From Streptomyces cadmiisoli (GTDB lineage Bacteria > Actinomycetota > Actinomycetes > Streptomycetales > Streptomycetaceae): 64,000 nt of DNA. The stretch covers positions 1,612,001 through 1,676,000 of the forward strand of contig NZ_CP030073.1 of the NCBI RefSeq assembly GCF_003261055.1, written 5' to 3'. Positions 54,983-64,000 of the stretch are shown one piece after another. A model generated the notes under the pieces. The model was not told the DNA's origin. It saw only the letters and a program-made list of their open reading frames with translations, and made no database searches. The translations under genes and the position numbers were made by a program. Within the stretch, counting starts at the first letter, position 1. Each line of letters opens with the position of its first letter.

Positions 54983-55755
54983 CAGGCCGGGACGAGCGAG
55001 AGGAAGTGCCGCAGATAGCGCGAGTTGACCCGGCGCATCGACAGCAGCACGTACAGGTCGGCGACCCCGAAGTCCGGGTCGTGCGCGGGACGCCCGCACA
55101 CCCAGGCGCCCAGGCGGACGTAGCCGCGCAGCAGGGGCGGCAGCTCGGTGCGCCCGTCGGGGCGGGCCACCCCGGTCGGGTCCCACGGCAGCAGCGGGTC
55201 CACGCGGAATTCCTCGGGGGCCAGGTTCTTCGCCTCGACCCGGTCCCAGGTGCCGGCGGCCAGCGCGCCGCCGTCGGTGAGCGGGATCGAGCAGCAGCCG
55301 GCCAGCCACTCGTGGCCGCGGTCGACCATGTAGCGCGCTATGCCGGCCCAGATCAGGCCGATGACGGTGCCGTCGCGGTGGTCGGGGTGGACGCAGGAGC
55401 GGCCGACCTCGACGAGACCGGAGCGGATCGGGTCGAGCCGGGTGAGGTCGAACTCGCCCTCGGAGTAGAGCCGGCCGGCGACCGAGGCGCGCTCGGGCGG
55501 CAGCAGCCGGTAGGTGCCGACGACCTGCCCGGTGAGCGTGTCGCGGACCAGCAGGTGGTCGCAGTACGCGTCGAAGGGGTCGACGTCGAGGCCCGGCTGC
55601 GGCGTGGACAGCAGCGCGCCCATCTCGCCCGCGAAGACGTCGTGCCGCAGCCGCTGGGCGGCACGGACGTCGTCCTCGTCGCGGGCGAGGGTGACGGTGT
55701 AGCGGGTGGGAGCCGCTGGCTGCGGGGGACGGTCGAGGGTGGAAACGCCGGTCAT
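54982..55755 (-). CDS. olsB: L-ornithine N-alpha-acyltransferase (OlsB-like)
   Basis: 257 residues from ATG 55755 (AGGAG seven bases upstream). OlsB/GNAT-like domain: TLARDEDDVRAAQRLRHDVF, VGTYRLLPPERA, LVEVGRSCVHPDHRDG and LIWAGIARYMVDRGHEWLAG. It attaches a 3-hydroxyacyl chain to ornithine, the first step of ornithine lipid synthesis. N-terminal extension beyond 55755 is not coding. Forms a coupled operon with the PlsC-like gene. Full length for the family. Confidence 0.85.
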   Translation of the reverse strand: MTGVSTLDRPPQPAAPTRYTVTLARDEDDVRAAQRLRHDVFAGEMGALLSTPQPGLDVDPFDAYCDHLLVRDTLTGQVVGTYRLLPPERASVAGRLYSEGEFDLTRLDPIRSGLVEVGRSCVHPDHRDGTVIGLIWAGIARYMVDRGHEWLAGCCSIPLTDGGALAAGTWDRVEAKNLAPEEFRVDPLLPWDPTGVARPDGRTELPPLLRGYVRLGAWVCGRPAHDPDFGVADLYVLLSMRRVNSRYLRHFLSLVPA

Positions 55756-55918
55756 GGCACACTCCTGGTCACGGGCCGGTTCGACGACGGCAGCGGGCGG
55801 GCCGGTGTCGTCCGGCCTGCCGCCACAGTTCTTCCTAGGCCGGTTGGCGTGTGCGTGACCTGCGGCAGGAGCGGGGATGTGCGGCTGTTGAATGCCAGGG
55901 GTGGCCCGGAATGCGAGA

Positions 55919-55951
55919 CGGGACCGGGGATGAGCACCACTCCCGGTCCCG
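55919..55951 (-). terminator. terminator of sdh operon
   Basis: CGGGACCGGG (55919-55928) and CCCGGTCCCG (55942-55951) form a perfect 10-bp stem with a 13-base loop, 43 bases after the sdhB stop. No T-run, as is common in Streptomyces. Confidence 0.6.
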
Positions 55952-55993
55952 CCCGTCCGCACGCTTTGCGAACGTCTCCCCCACGTCGGTGGG

Positions 55994-56739
55994 CTACTTC
56001 TTGGCCGCCTTTCGGGTGGCCCGCAGCCACTCCTTGTTCATACCGGTGATGGAGCTCAGCGGAATGCCCTTCGGGCAGGCGGTGGCGCACTCCCCGGTGA
56101 GGGTGCAGCCGCCGAAGCCCTCCTCGTCCATCTGCGCCACCATGTCCAGCACCCGGGTCTCCCGTTCGGGCGCGCCCTGCGGCAGGACGTTGAGGTGGTT
56201 GACCTTCGCGGAGGCGAAGAGCATCGCCGCGCCGTTGGGGCACGCGGCCACGCACGCGCCGCAGCCGATGCACTCGGCGTGCTCGAAGGCGAAGTCGGCG
56301 TCGGGCTTCGGCACGGCCGTGGCGTGGGCCTCGGGCGCGGAGCCGGTCGGGGCGGTGATGTAGCCGCCGGCCTGGATGATCCGGTCGAAGGCGGACCGGT
56401 CCACGACCAGGTCCTTGATCACCGGGAAGGCCGAGGCGCGCCACGGCTCGATGTCGATGGCGTCGCCGTCCTTGAAGGACCGCATGTGCAATTGGCAGGT
56501 GGTGGTGCGCTCGGGGCCGTGCGCGTCGCCGTTGATGACGAGCGAGCAGGCACCGCAGATGCCCTCACGGCAGTCGTGGTCGAACGCGACCGGGTCCTCC
56601 CCCTTGAGGATGAGCTCCTCGTTGAGGGTGTCGAGCATCTCCAGGAAGGACATGTCGGGTGAGATGCCGTCCACCTCGTACGTGGACATGGCGCCTTGTG
56701 CGTCGGCGTTCTGCTGCCGCCAGACGCGCAGGGTGAGCT

Positions 56740-56743
<4 letters not shown>
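55994..56743 (-). CDS. sdhB: succinate dehydrogenase iron-sulfur subunit
   Basis: 249 residues from ATG 56743. [2Fe-2S] ligands in [16 protein letters not shown] plus the later Cys (TTTCQLHM); [4Fe-4S] in [14 protein letters not shown]; [3Fe-4S] and the last ligands in [17 protein letters not shown]. It passes electrons from FAD to the membrane subunit of complex II. The start overlaps the stop of sdhA (ATGA). Length and motifs are complete. Confidence 0.95.
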
Positions 56744-58689
<1,946 letters not shown>

Positions 58690-58690
58690 G

Positions 58691-59398
58691 TCAGCTCACC
58701 AATCCGGTCATGACGCCCACGGGAACGGCGAGGAAACCGACCGTGAGCAGCAGCGCGAGGCCGTTGGCCGTCGTCTTCAGGGCGCGGTCGCGGGTGCGGC
58801 TGCCGACGCCGAGGGTCTGTGCGGCGCTCCAGAAGCCGTGCCGGATGTGCAGGCCGACGGCGAGCACCGCGACGATGTAGATGACGTTGCTGTACCAGGT
58901 CGAGAAGGTGTCGATGAGGTTCTGGTACGGGCGCAGGTGCTCGTAGCCACCGGGGTGCACGGTGCCGGTGGTCAGGTCGAGGATGTGCCAGACGATGAAC
59001 AGGGCGAGGATGATCCCGCCCCAGCGCATGGTGCGCGTCGCGTAGGACGCCCTCGGCTTCTTGTGGACGTACTTGGTCGGCCGGGCCTTGATGTCGCGGC
59101 GGCTGAGCTGGTACGCGGAGACGGCGTGGGCGACGACCGCCACCACGAGCACGACCCGCACGATCCACAGCGCCCACTCGTAGTGGAGGACGGGCCCGCC
59201 CATGGTGCGCAGCCAGTGGGCGTAATGGTTGATGTCGTCGGGGCCGAAGAAGACCTTGAGGTTCCCGATCATGTGGGCGACCAGGTACATGAGCATGATG
59301 AGGCCGCTGACCGCCATCACTGTCTTCTTGCCGACGGAGCTGTCCCACACGGTGCGTGCCATGGACGGCCGTCGGTCCGTCCGCGTTGCCAGAGCCAT
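58691..59398 (-). CDS. sdhC: succinate dehydrogenase cytochrome b subunit
   Basis: 235 residues from ATG 59398. Five membrane helices: [80 protein letters not shown] and [19 protein letters not shown]. Histidines in several helices (HMIGN, HAVS, WHILD, HIRHG) fit the two haems of a di-haem b558-type subunit. First gene of the sdhC-sdhA-sdhB operon; its stop is one base from the sdhA start. Divergent from the LysR gene, 84 bases away. Confidence 0.9.
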   Translation of the reverse strand: MALATRTDRRPSMARTVWDSSVGKKTVMAVSGLIMLMYLVAHMIGNLKVFFGPDDINHYAHWLRTMGGPVLHYEWALWIVRVVLVVAVVAHAVSAYQLSRRDIKARPTKYVHKKPRASYATRTMRWGGIILALFIVWHILDLTTGTVHPGGYEHLRPYQNLIDTFSTWYSNVIYIVAVLAVGLHIRHGFWSAAQTLGVGSRTRDRALKTTANGLALLLTVGFLAVPVGVMTGLVS

Positions 59399-59458
59399 GT
59401 CACAGGACGCTAGAGGGGAAGTACCCCATCGGTCCAAGACATGGTCCGGCTTGATTCG

Positions 59459-59473
59459 ATAGCCGAGGCCTAT
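59459..59473. promoter_or_regulatory. LysR-type T-N11-A palindrome between sdhC and lysR
   Basis: ATAGCCGAGGCCTAT: ATAG-N7-CTAT, a dyad with the T-N11-A form of LysR sites, ten bases before the LysR start and about 60 bases before sdhC. It is a likely binding site of the divergent regulator. Confidence 0.5.
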
Positions 59474-59482
59474 GCTGGTGGT

Positions 59483-60367
59483 GTGCAGTTCCAGCAGCTT
59501 CAGTACTTCGTGGCGGTCGCCGAGACCCGGCACTTCACCCGTGCCGCGGATCTCGTCCATGTCGCCCAGCCCTCGTTGTCCCAGCAGATCAAGACGCTGG
59601 AGCGGGAGCTGGGCGCGGATCTGTTCCTGCGGGCGCGCGGGAACATCACACTGACCGACGCCGGCGAGGCGCTGCTGCCGCTGGCCCGGCGGATCCTGGC
59701 CGACGCGGACACGGCCCGGCACGAGGTGCAGGAGCTGGTGCAGCTGCGCCGGGGCCGGGTGCGGCTCGGCGCGACACCGAGTCTGTGCACCGGTCTGCTG
59801 CCGGACGTGCTGCGCGCCTTCCACGACCGGTACCCCGGCATCCAGCTGCTGATCGAGGAGGGCGGCTCGCACGACCTCGTACGGCACCTCGCGCGCGGAG
59901 CCCTGGATCTGGCCCTGGTCGTCCTGCCGCTGCCGACGCCGTCACCGGCGCTGACCACGGTGGAGCTGCTGCGCGAGGACCTGGTGGTGGTCTCCTCGCC
60001 CGATGCGCCCCGGCCGGGCGGTGACCGGCGTGCCGTGCAGGTCGCCGATCTGGAGGGAGAACGCCTGGTGATGTTCCGGCACGGCTACGACCTGCGGGAA
60101 CTGACCGTCGCCGCGTGCCGCGCCGAGGGCTTCGAACCGGATTTCGCGGTGGAGGGCGGTGAGATGGACGCGGTGCTGGGCTTCGTCCGCGCGGGCCTCG
60201 GTGTCGCCGTCGTCCCGCGCATGGTGGCGGCCCGGTCCGGCCGCGGACTGCGGGTGACCCCACTGGCCCGCCCCGGCCTGCACCGCACGATCGCCCTGGC
60301 GCACCGCAGCGACGTGGCACCGCCCCGGGCGGCACGCGAGCTCCAGCGGATGCTGCTGGAGCGCTGA
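59483..60367 (+). CDS. LysR-family transcriptional regulator
   Basis: 294 residues from GTG 59483. N-terminal wHTH: QFQQLQYFVAVAETRHFTRA, ADLVHVAQPSLSQQIKTLER, LGADLFLRARGNITLTDAGE. The C-terminal effector domain of PBP type 2 begins about residue 88 (RVRLGATPSLCTGLLPDVLR) and ends with VRAGLGVAVVPRM. It lies divergently from sdhCAB with a T-N11-A dyad in the 84-base gap, so it probably controls the sdh operon and itself. The co-inducer is unknown. Confidence 0.9.
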   Translation: MQFQQLQYFVAVAETRHFTRAADLVHVAQPSLSQQIKTLERELGADLFLRARGNITLTDAGEALLPLARRILADADTARHEVQELVQLRRGRVRLGATPSLCTGLLPDVLRAFHDRYPGIQLLIEEGGSHDLVRHLARGALDLALVVLPLPTPSPALTTVELLREDLVVVSSPDAPRPGGDRRAVQVADLEGERLVMFRHGYDLRELTVAACRAEGFEPDFAVEGGEMDAVLGFVRAGLGVAVVPRMVAARSGRGLRVTPLARPGLHRTIALAHRSDVAPPRAARELQRMLLER

Positions 60368-60490
60368 CCCACCCGCGGGCGCGACCGGCCGGAGGCGCAC
60401 CGCGCGCCGACGACAGCACCGGGACGAAACCCCGCGCGGCCCGTCCCCGGCATCTCCGGCACGAACCCCCGCGCCCCCGTCCCCGGCGAA

Positions 60491-60514
60491 GCCGCCCGAG
60501 GCTCCTCGGGCGGC
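60491..60514. terminator. bidirectional terminator between lysR and rmdA
   Basis: GCCGCCCGAG (60491-60500), loop GCTC, CTCGGGCGGC (60505-60514): a perfect 10-bp GC-rich stem between two convergent genes. Confidence 0.65.
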
Positions 60515-60521
60515 GGCCGGC

Positions 60522-62663
60522 TCAGCCCGTCGCGTCGGCCAGGGCCAGTTCGTGCAGACGGTCCGGGGGACCCGGGCGGGCGTAGTACCAGCCCTGGGCC
60601 GTGTCGCAGCCCAGTATCCGCAGCTGCTCGGCCTGCGCTCCGGTCTCCACTCCCTCGACGGTGACCGCGAGATCGAGGCTGTGGGCGAGCGACACGATCC
60701 CCTCGACGATCTTGAGGTCGACGGGGTCGGCCGGGAACCTCTGCATGCTCTGGGTGAAGGAGCGGTCCAGCTTCAGGATGCTCACCGGCAGCCGCCGGAG
60801 GTTGGCGAGGTTGGAGTAGCCGGTGCCGAAGTCGTCCAGCGCGATGTCGACACCCATGTCGGCCAGTCGGCGCAGCGGCTTCAGGAGCGCGTCGTCGGCG
60901 CCGATCAGTGCCGACTCGGTGACCTCCAGGCAGAGCGCGTCGGGCGCGACGCCCGCGGCCTGGAGGATCTCGACGGTGTCCTGCACCAGCCCGGGGTGGG
61001 TGAGCTGGCAGGGCGAGAGGTTGACGTTGATGCGCAGCGGGGTGCCGGCCGAGGCGGCGTGGCGCTCCCGCCAGTCCCGGGCCTGGCGCACCGACTGCTC
61101 CAGCACCCAGCGGCCGAGCGGCACGATCAGGCCGGTGTGCTCGGCGAGCGGGATGAAACGGTCCGGGCCGAGGACGCCGTGCTGCGGATGCAGCCAGCGC
61201 ACCAGGGCCTCCGCGCCGCGGACACTGCCGTCGCCGAGGTGGACCAGCGGCTGGTACTCGATGAAGAACTCGCCCCGCTCCAGGGCGGTCGGCAGGGCCG
61301 TGGTGAGACCGTGCCGGGTGATCGCCCGGGCGTCGGCCTCCGCGTCGGCCAGTTCGAACCGGTTGCCGCCCGCGGACTTGGCCCGGTACATCGTGATGTC
61401 GGCGCTGCGCAGCACCTCCGCCGCGCTCCGCTCCCCCGCGGCTCCCTCGACGATGCCGATACTGCCGCGCACGGTCAGTTCCCGGCCGTCGATGCTGATC
61501 GGGGCCACCAGCGCGTTCATGATGCGGGCGGCGAGTTCGTCCACCTCGCGCTGGGCGTCGGCTCCGGTGGTCAGCGCCACGAACTCGTCGCCGCCGAGGC
61601 GGGCGACCATCTCGCCGGGCGCGGTGGCGCAGCCCTGGAGCCGGTCGGCGACCTCGACGAGCAGCCGGTCGCCGGCCGCGTGGCCGAGGCTGTCGTTGAT
61701 GGTCTTGAAGCCGTCGAGGTCGAGGTAGCACAGGCCGAAGCGCTGGTTCTCGCCCGAGGCCAGCACCTTCTCCAGACGTTCGAAGAACAGGGTGCGGTTG
61801 GGTAGTCCGGTGAGGGCGTCGTGCGTGGCCTCGTAGCGCAGCCGGAGGTTGAGCAGCCGCCGCTCGGTGGTGTCCTCCATGAGGGCGAGCTGGTACTGCG
61901 GGTTGCCGTCGGCGTCGCGCAGCAGGGAGACGGTCAGATTGGTCCACAGGACCGTGCCGTCCGGCCGGTAGAAGGCCTTCTCCACGTGGTAGTGCTCGCG
62001 CTCGCCGCGCACCAGTTCCTCGTACAGCCGCCACACCTGCGGGGCGTCCTCGGCGTGCGTCCACTCCCGCACGTTGCGGCCGCGCAGATTGTTCTCGGAG
62101 CCACCGAACATACGCAGCAGCGCGTCGTTGATCTCCAGGACGTTGCCGTCCAGGTCGGCGATGCCGATGCCTATGGCCGCGCCTTCGAACACCGCGCGGA
62201 ACCGGGCCTCGCTGGCGTGCAGCGCCTGCGCCACCACGCCCTGGGCGCGCAGCGCGGCCTGGGCGATGGACTCCTGCTCGGCCAGCGTGCGTTCGCGCAG
62301 TGCCTCGGCGAATCCGGCGGCCATGGCGTGCTGCAGCCGCGCCGACCGCGCCCGCAGATCCTCCTGGGGGCCGTCCTCGCCGCAGTAGAGCACCAGATAG
62401 GCGTCGACGCAGTCCAGCGCCCGGCTGAGCGCCTCCGGGTCGGTGCAGTGCGCGCCGATCAGCGCGGCACCCACCGCCCGGCCCTCGGCCGCGTCGAAGG
62501 TCCGGGCCCGCAGCGCCCCGCTCAACCGGCGGGCCAGCGGCAGCAGTTCCTCCTCGAACTCCGGCCGGGTCAGCGATGTCGAGGTCGCCGGGAAGACGGC
62601 TCGGCTCCAGATCGTGGCGAACCGCCTCAGTCTGTCCTCCGGCCCGTCCGGCTCCGCGATCAC
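60522..62663 (-). CDS. rmdA: PAS-GGDEF-EAL cyclic-di-GMP phosphodiesterase (RmdA)
   Basis: 713 residues from GTG 62663, which overlaps the stop of the upstream gene (GTGA). A helical N-terminal part (1-170) precedes a PAS domain (about 175-290: HASEARFRAVFEGAAIGIGI, GGSENNLRGRNVREW), a GGDEF domain with intact site RLGGDEFVAL, and an EAL domain with RGAEALVRWLHPQ, NVNLSPCQL, IALDDFGTGYSNL and VTVEGVETGAQAEQL. Order and context (next to sdh and LysR) match RmdA of S. coelicolor (SCO0928 as I recall), a c-di-GMP phosphodiesterase needed for normal development. Both GGDEF and EAL motifs look intact. The protein has no membrane helix here. Confidence 0.9.
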   Translation of the reverse strand: MIAEPDGPEDRLRRFATIWSRAVFPATSTSLTRPEFEEELLPLARRLSGALRARTFDAAEGRAVGAALIGAHCTDPEALSRALDCVDAYLVLYCGEDGPQEDLRARSARLQHAMAAGFAEALRERTLAEQESIAQAALRAQGVVAQALHASEARFRAVFEGAAIGIGIADLDGNVLEINDALLRMFGGSENNLRGRNVREWTHAEDAPQVWRLYEELVRGEREHYHVEKAFYRPDGTVLWTNLTVSLLRDADGNPQYQLALMEDTTERRLLNLRLRYEATHDALTGLPNRTLFFERLEKVLASGENQRFGLCYLDLDGFKTINDSLGHAAGDRLLVEVADRLQGCATAPGEMVARLGGDEFVALTTGADAQREVDELAARIMNALVAPISIDGRELTVRGSIGIVEGAAGERSAAEVLRSADITMYRAKSAGGNRFELADAEADARAITRHGLTTALPTALERGEFFIEYQPLVHLGDGSVRGAEALVRWLHPQHGVLGPDRFIPLAEHTGLIVPLGRWVLEQSVRQARDWRERHAASAGTPLRINVNLSPCQLTHPGLVQDTVEILQAAGVAPDALCLEVTESALIGADDALLKPLRRLADMGVDIALDDFGTGYSNLANLRRLPVSILKLDRSFTQSMQRFPADPVDLKIVEGIVSLAHSLDLAVTVEGVETGAQAEQLRILGCDTAQGWYYARPGPPDRLHELALADATG

Positions 62664-63472
62664 GCTGTACGCCCCACGCCCGCGAAACCTGAGAAGGCGT
62701 AGGGATCCTCGTCCTCCGGTGCGGTGTCCGGCCGCCATACGGGCATCGGCACCAGTCCCGGTTCCACCATGTCGTACCCCTCGAAGAACCGCGCGATCTC
62801 CTCGCGCGAACGCATGATCAGCGGGTTGCGGAGGTCCTTGTACACGTCCACCGCGCCGCCCGCCCGCTCGGGTGGCAACGGGATTCCCTCGTACGAGGCA
62901 TGCGTCAGGACCAGCATGCTGCCGGGTGCGAGCGCCTCGCCCAGCCGGGCCACCGCCCCGTAGGGGTCGTCCGTGTCCTCCACGAAGTGAAGTATGGCAA
63001 CGAGGAGCAGCGCCACCGGCTGCTTCAGGTCGAGCAGGCGCTCCACCTGAGGGCTCGCCAGGATGTCCTGCGGCTTGCGGAGGTCGGCGGCGACGACGTC
63101 CGCGTGCTCGTTGCCCCGGAGCACGGCGTGGCTGTGCGCGACGGCCACCGGGTCGTGGTCGACGTACACCACGCGCGCGCCGGGGCTGGCCGACTGGGCC
63201 ACCTCGTGGACGTTGCCGAAGGTCGGGATGCCCGAACCGATGTCCAGGAACTGCGAGATGCCCTGCCCTGCCGCGTACGCCACGGCGCGGCGCATGAACG
63301 CCCGGTTCGCCTGCATGATCTTGGGGAGCCCCGGCATGAACTCCATCGCCCTGCGGGCCGCCTCCCGGTCGACCTCGAAGTTGTGCGAACCGCCCAGGTA
63401 GTAGTCGTAGATCCGCGCAACGCTCGGCAGCGAGATGTCGATGCTCCGTGGGGCCCAGGCGGGACGCTCCAT
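62660..63472 (-). CDS. SAM-dependent methyltransferase (Methyltransf_19/DUF574)
   Basis: 270 residues from ATG 63472 (GGAG seven bases upstream; a TTG four codons earlier is possible). Rossmann fold: ISQFLDIGSGIPTFGNVHEV (motif I), ARVVYVDHDPVAVAHSHAVL, VVAADLRKPQDIL, and VALLLVAILHFVEDTDDPYG. The N-terminal IYDYYLGGSHNFEVDREAA is diagnostic for this actinobacterial family, which is of unknown substrate and often lies beside regulatory genes. Coupled to rmdA by a GTGA overlap, so co-expressed. Confidence 0.9.
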   Translation of the reverse strand: MERPAWAPRSIDISLPSVARIYDYYLGGSHNFEVDREAARRAMEFMPGLPKIMQANRAFMRRAVAYAAGQGISQFLDIGSGIPTFGNVHEVAQSASPGARVVYVDHDPVAVAHSHAVLRGNEHADVVAADLRKPQDILASPQVERLLDLKQPVALLLVAILHFVEDTDDPYGAVARLGEALAPGSMLVLTHASYEGIPLPPERAGGAVDVYKDLRNPLIMRSREEIARFFEGYDMVEPGLVPMPVWRPDTAPEDEDPYAFSGFAGVGRTA

Positions 63473-63696
63473 CCAGCTCTCCAAGACATAGGCGATCCGG
63501 TGTTCGAGCAGAGGCTACTGATCGCCCGCCAAACGGGCGAGCTGAAACGGAAATTGACCATCCGTTCCCGGTCACTGCCTCCGGCACGTGCCGGTTCGCG
63601 CCGTGCCGAGCCATGTCACGAAGGGTGTCCGGAGCGTCTCGCAGAGTTCCGGCGCACGGCACCGGGGTGGGTGGGTTTCTGAAGAAACACGACAAA

Positions 63697-63737
63697 GCGG
63701 CCCGCCTCCCGCATGGTGGGTTCGGGAGGCGGACCGC
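63697..63737. terminator. hairpin terminator after the lipoprotein gene
   Basis: GCGGCCCGCCTCCC (63697-63710) and GGGAGGCGGACCGC (63724-63737): a 14-bp stem with one mismatch, 47 bases beyond the stop of the leftward gene that enters the window at 64000. Confidence 0.7.
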
Positions 63738-63783
63738 GGGGCCGCGCGCTGTGGGACGGACCGGTGGGGTGGTCCTCCTGCCC

Positions 63784-64000
63784 CTACTTCGCGGGCGCGC
63801 CGACCGGTTTTCCGTCGGGCGAGACGGCGTACCAGGTACCGCCCACGCCCTGACCGTTGGTGTCGCCGGGCTTCTTGTCACCGGCGAAGGTGTAGATGGG
63901 CCAGCAGTCGACCGTCTGCTGCTTGACGCCGTCGGACCGGGTGAAGCTCATCAGGCCCTCCTTGTCGAGGCCCTTGGTGTCGTTGGCGCCGACGGGGGCG
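63784..64000 (-). CDS. secreted-repeat lipoprotein (PF03640-like), 3' end only
   Basis: The last 71 codons of a gene that begins outside the window: GLDKEGLMSFTRSDGVKQQT, VDCWPIYTFAGDKKPGDTNG and QGVGGTWYAVSPDGKPVGAP, ending AK-stop. The pattern Y-x-FAGD-x-PGD-x-GQG-x-G-x-WY-x-V-x-PDG is that of the lipoprotein repeat family of unknown function. Typical members are secreted and lipid-anchored. Confidence 0.85.
   Translation of the reverse strand, partial: APVGANDTKGLDKEGLMSFTRSDGVKQQTVDCWPIYTFAGDKKPGDTNGQGVGGTWYAVSPDGKPVGAPAK

Noticed and set aside
62664..63881. Upstream extension of the rmdA frame
   Set aside because: It is an out-of-frame reading of the methyltransferase gene; the GTG at 62663 with GTGA overlap is the sensible start.

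Overview
The window is high-GC actinobacterial DNA with GTG/TTG starts, heavy use of ATGA/GTGA stop-start overlaps and many Streptomyces-type families (DUF6083, DUF6313, SpoIIE-type phosphatases, Methyltransf_19, an RmdA-like GGDEF-EAL protein). It is almost certainly a Streptomyces chromosome. From about 38.3 kb to the right end the genes and their order (egtD remnant, UvrA-like, olsA/olsB, sdhB-sdhA-sdhC, LysR, rmdA) match, as far as I recall, the core neighbourhood around SCO0913-SCO0928 of S. coelicolor. No database was consulted.

The left 38 kb is accessory. It is a mosaic of conflict/defence-like genes, decayed genes and mobile elements. In order it holds: an HTH/P-loop NTPase gene with a frameshift at a C8 run (1-1274); a gene with two nonsense codons (1708-2240); a LexA C-terminal fragment; a three-gene minus-strand module with an Avs-like 2124-residue nuclease-STAND protein, a helical protein and a PD-(D/E)XK-like protein (2745-10697); a frameshifted tyrosine recombinase plus coiled-coil remnant (11205-12400); a GAF-GAF-SpoIIE phosphatase; a small plus-strand operon ending in a pentapeptide-repeat protein; a truncated APH-like kinase; a group of HEPN-like proteins with visibly lower GC (17884-20449); three back-to-back insertion sequences (IS1182, IS5 and IS110 types, 20558-24625); a heptanucleotide tandem repeat; a PIN-domain protein; a six-gene signalling module (27165-32338); a frameshifted acetyltransferase; and a UvrD-like helicase / DUF6083 / XRE / zinc-finger-like set with a three-box operator.

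The most interesting part is 27165-32338, bounded on both sides by transposase fragments. It is transcribed leftwards as a DUF5706/PycTM-type membrane protein, a Crp/Fnr regulator with an apparently intact cNMP-binding cassette, a class III nucleotide-cyclase-like protein, a P-loop NTPase with a helical C-terminus, and two proteins of unknown function. A 16-bp Crp-type site (GTG-N6-G-N-CAC) and a perfect 11-bp hairpin lie between the Crp gene and the cyclase gene. The cyclase-like protein ends with a short motif that recurs near the N-terminus of the NTPase, as in bacterial amyloid-signalling pairs. I infer a Pycsar-like cyclic-nucleotide system joined to an NLR-like NTPase.

The accessory block ends at about 38.305 kb inside egtD, of which only the last 109 codons remain. 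The core part then carries a sugar-binding lipoprotein, dodecin, a HAD phosphatase, a luciferase-like monooxygenase, a TPR-CHAT caspase-like protein with two coupled partners (41991-48835), a ClpC/ClpB-type ATPase, a UvrA-like ATPase, ornithine-lipid acyltransferases, a three-subunit succinate dehydrogenase with a divergent LysR regulator, RmdA, a SAM methyltransferase and the 3' end of a secreted-repeat lipoprotein gene.
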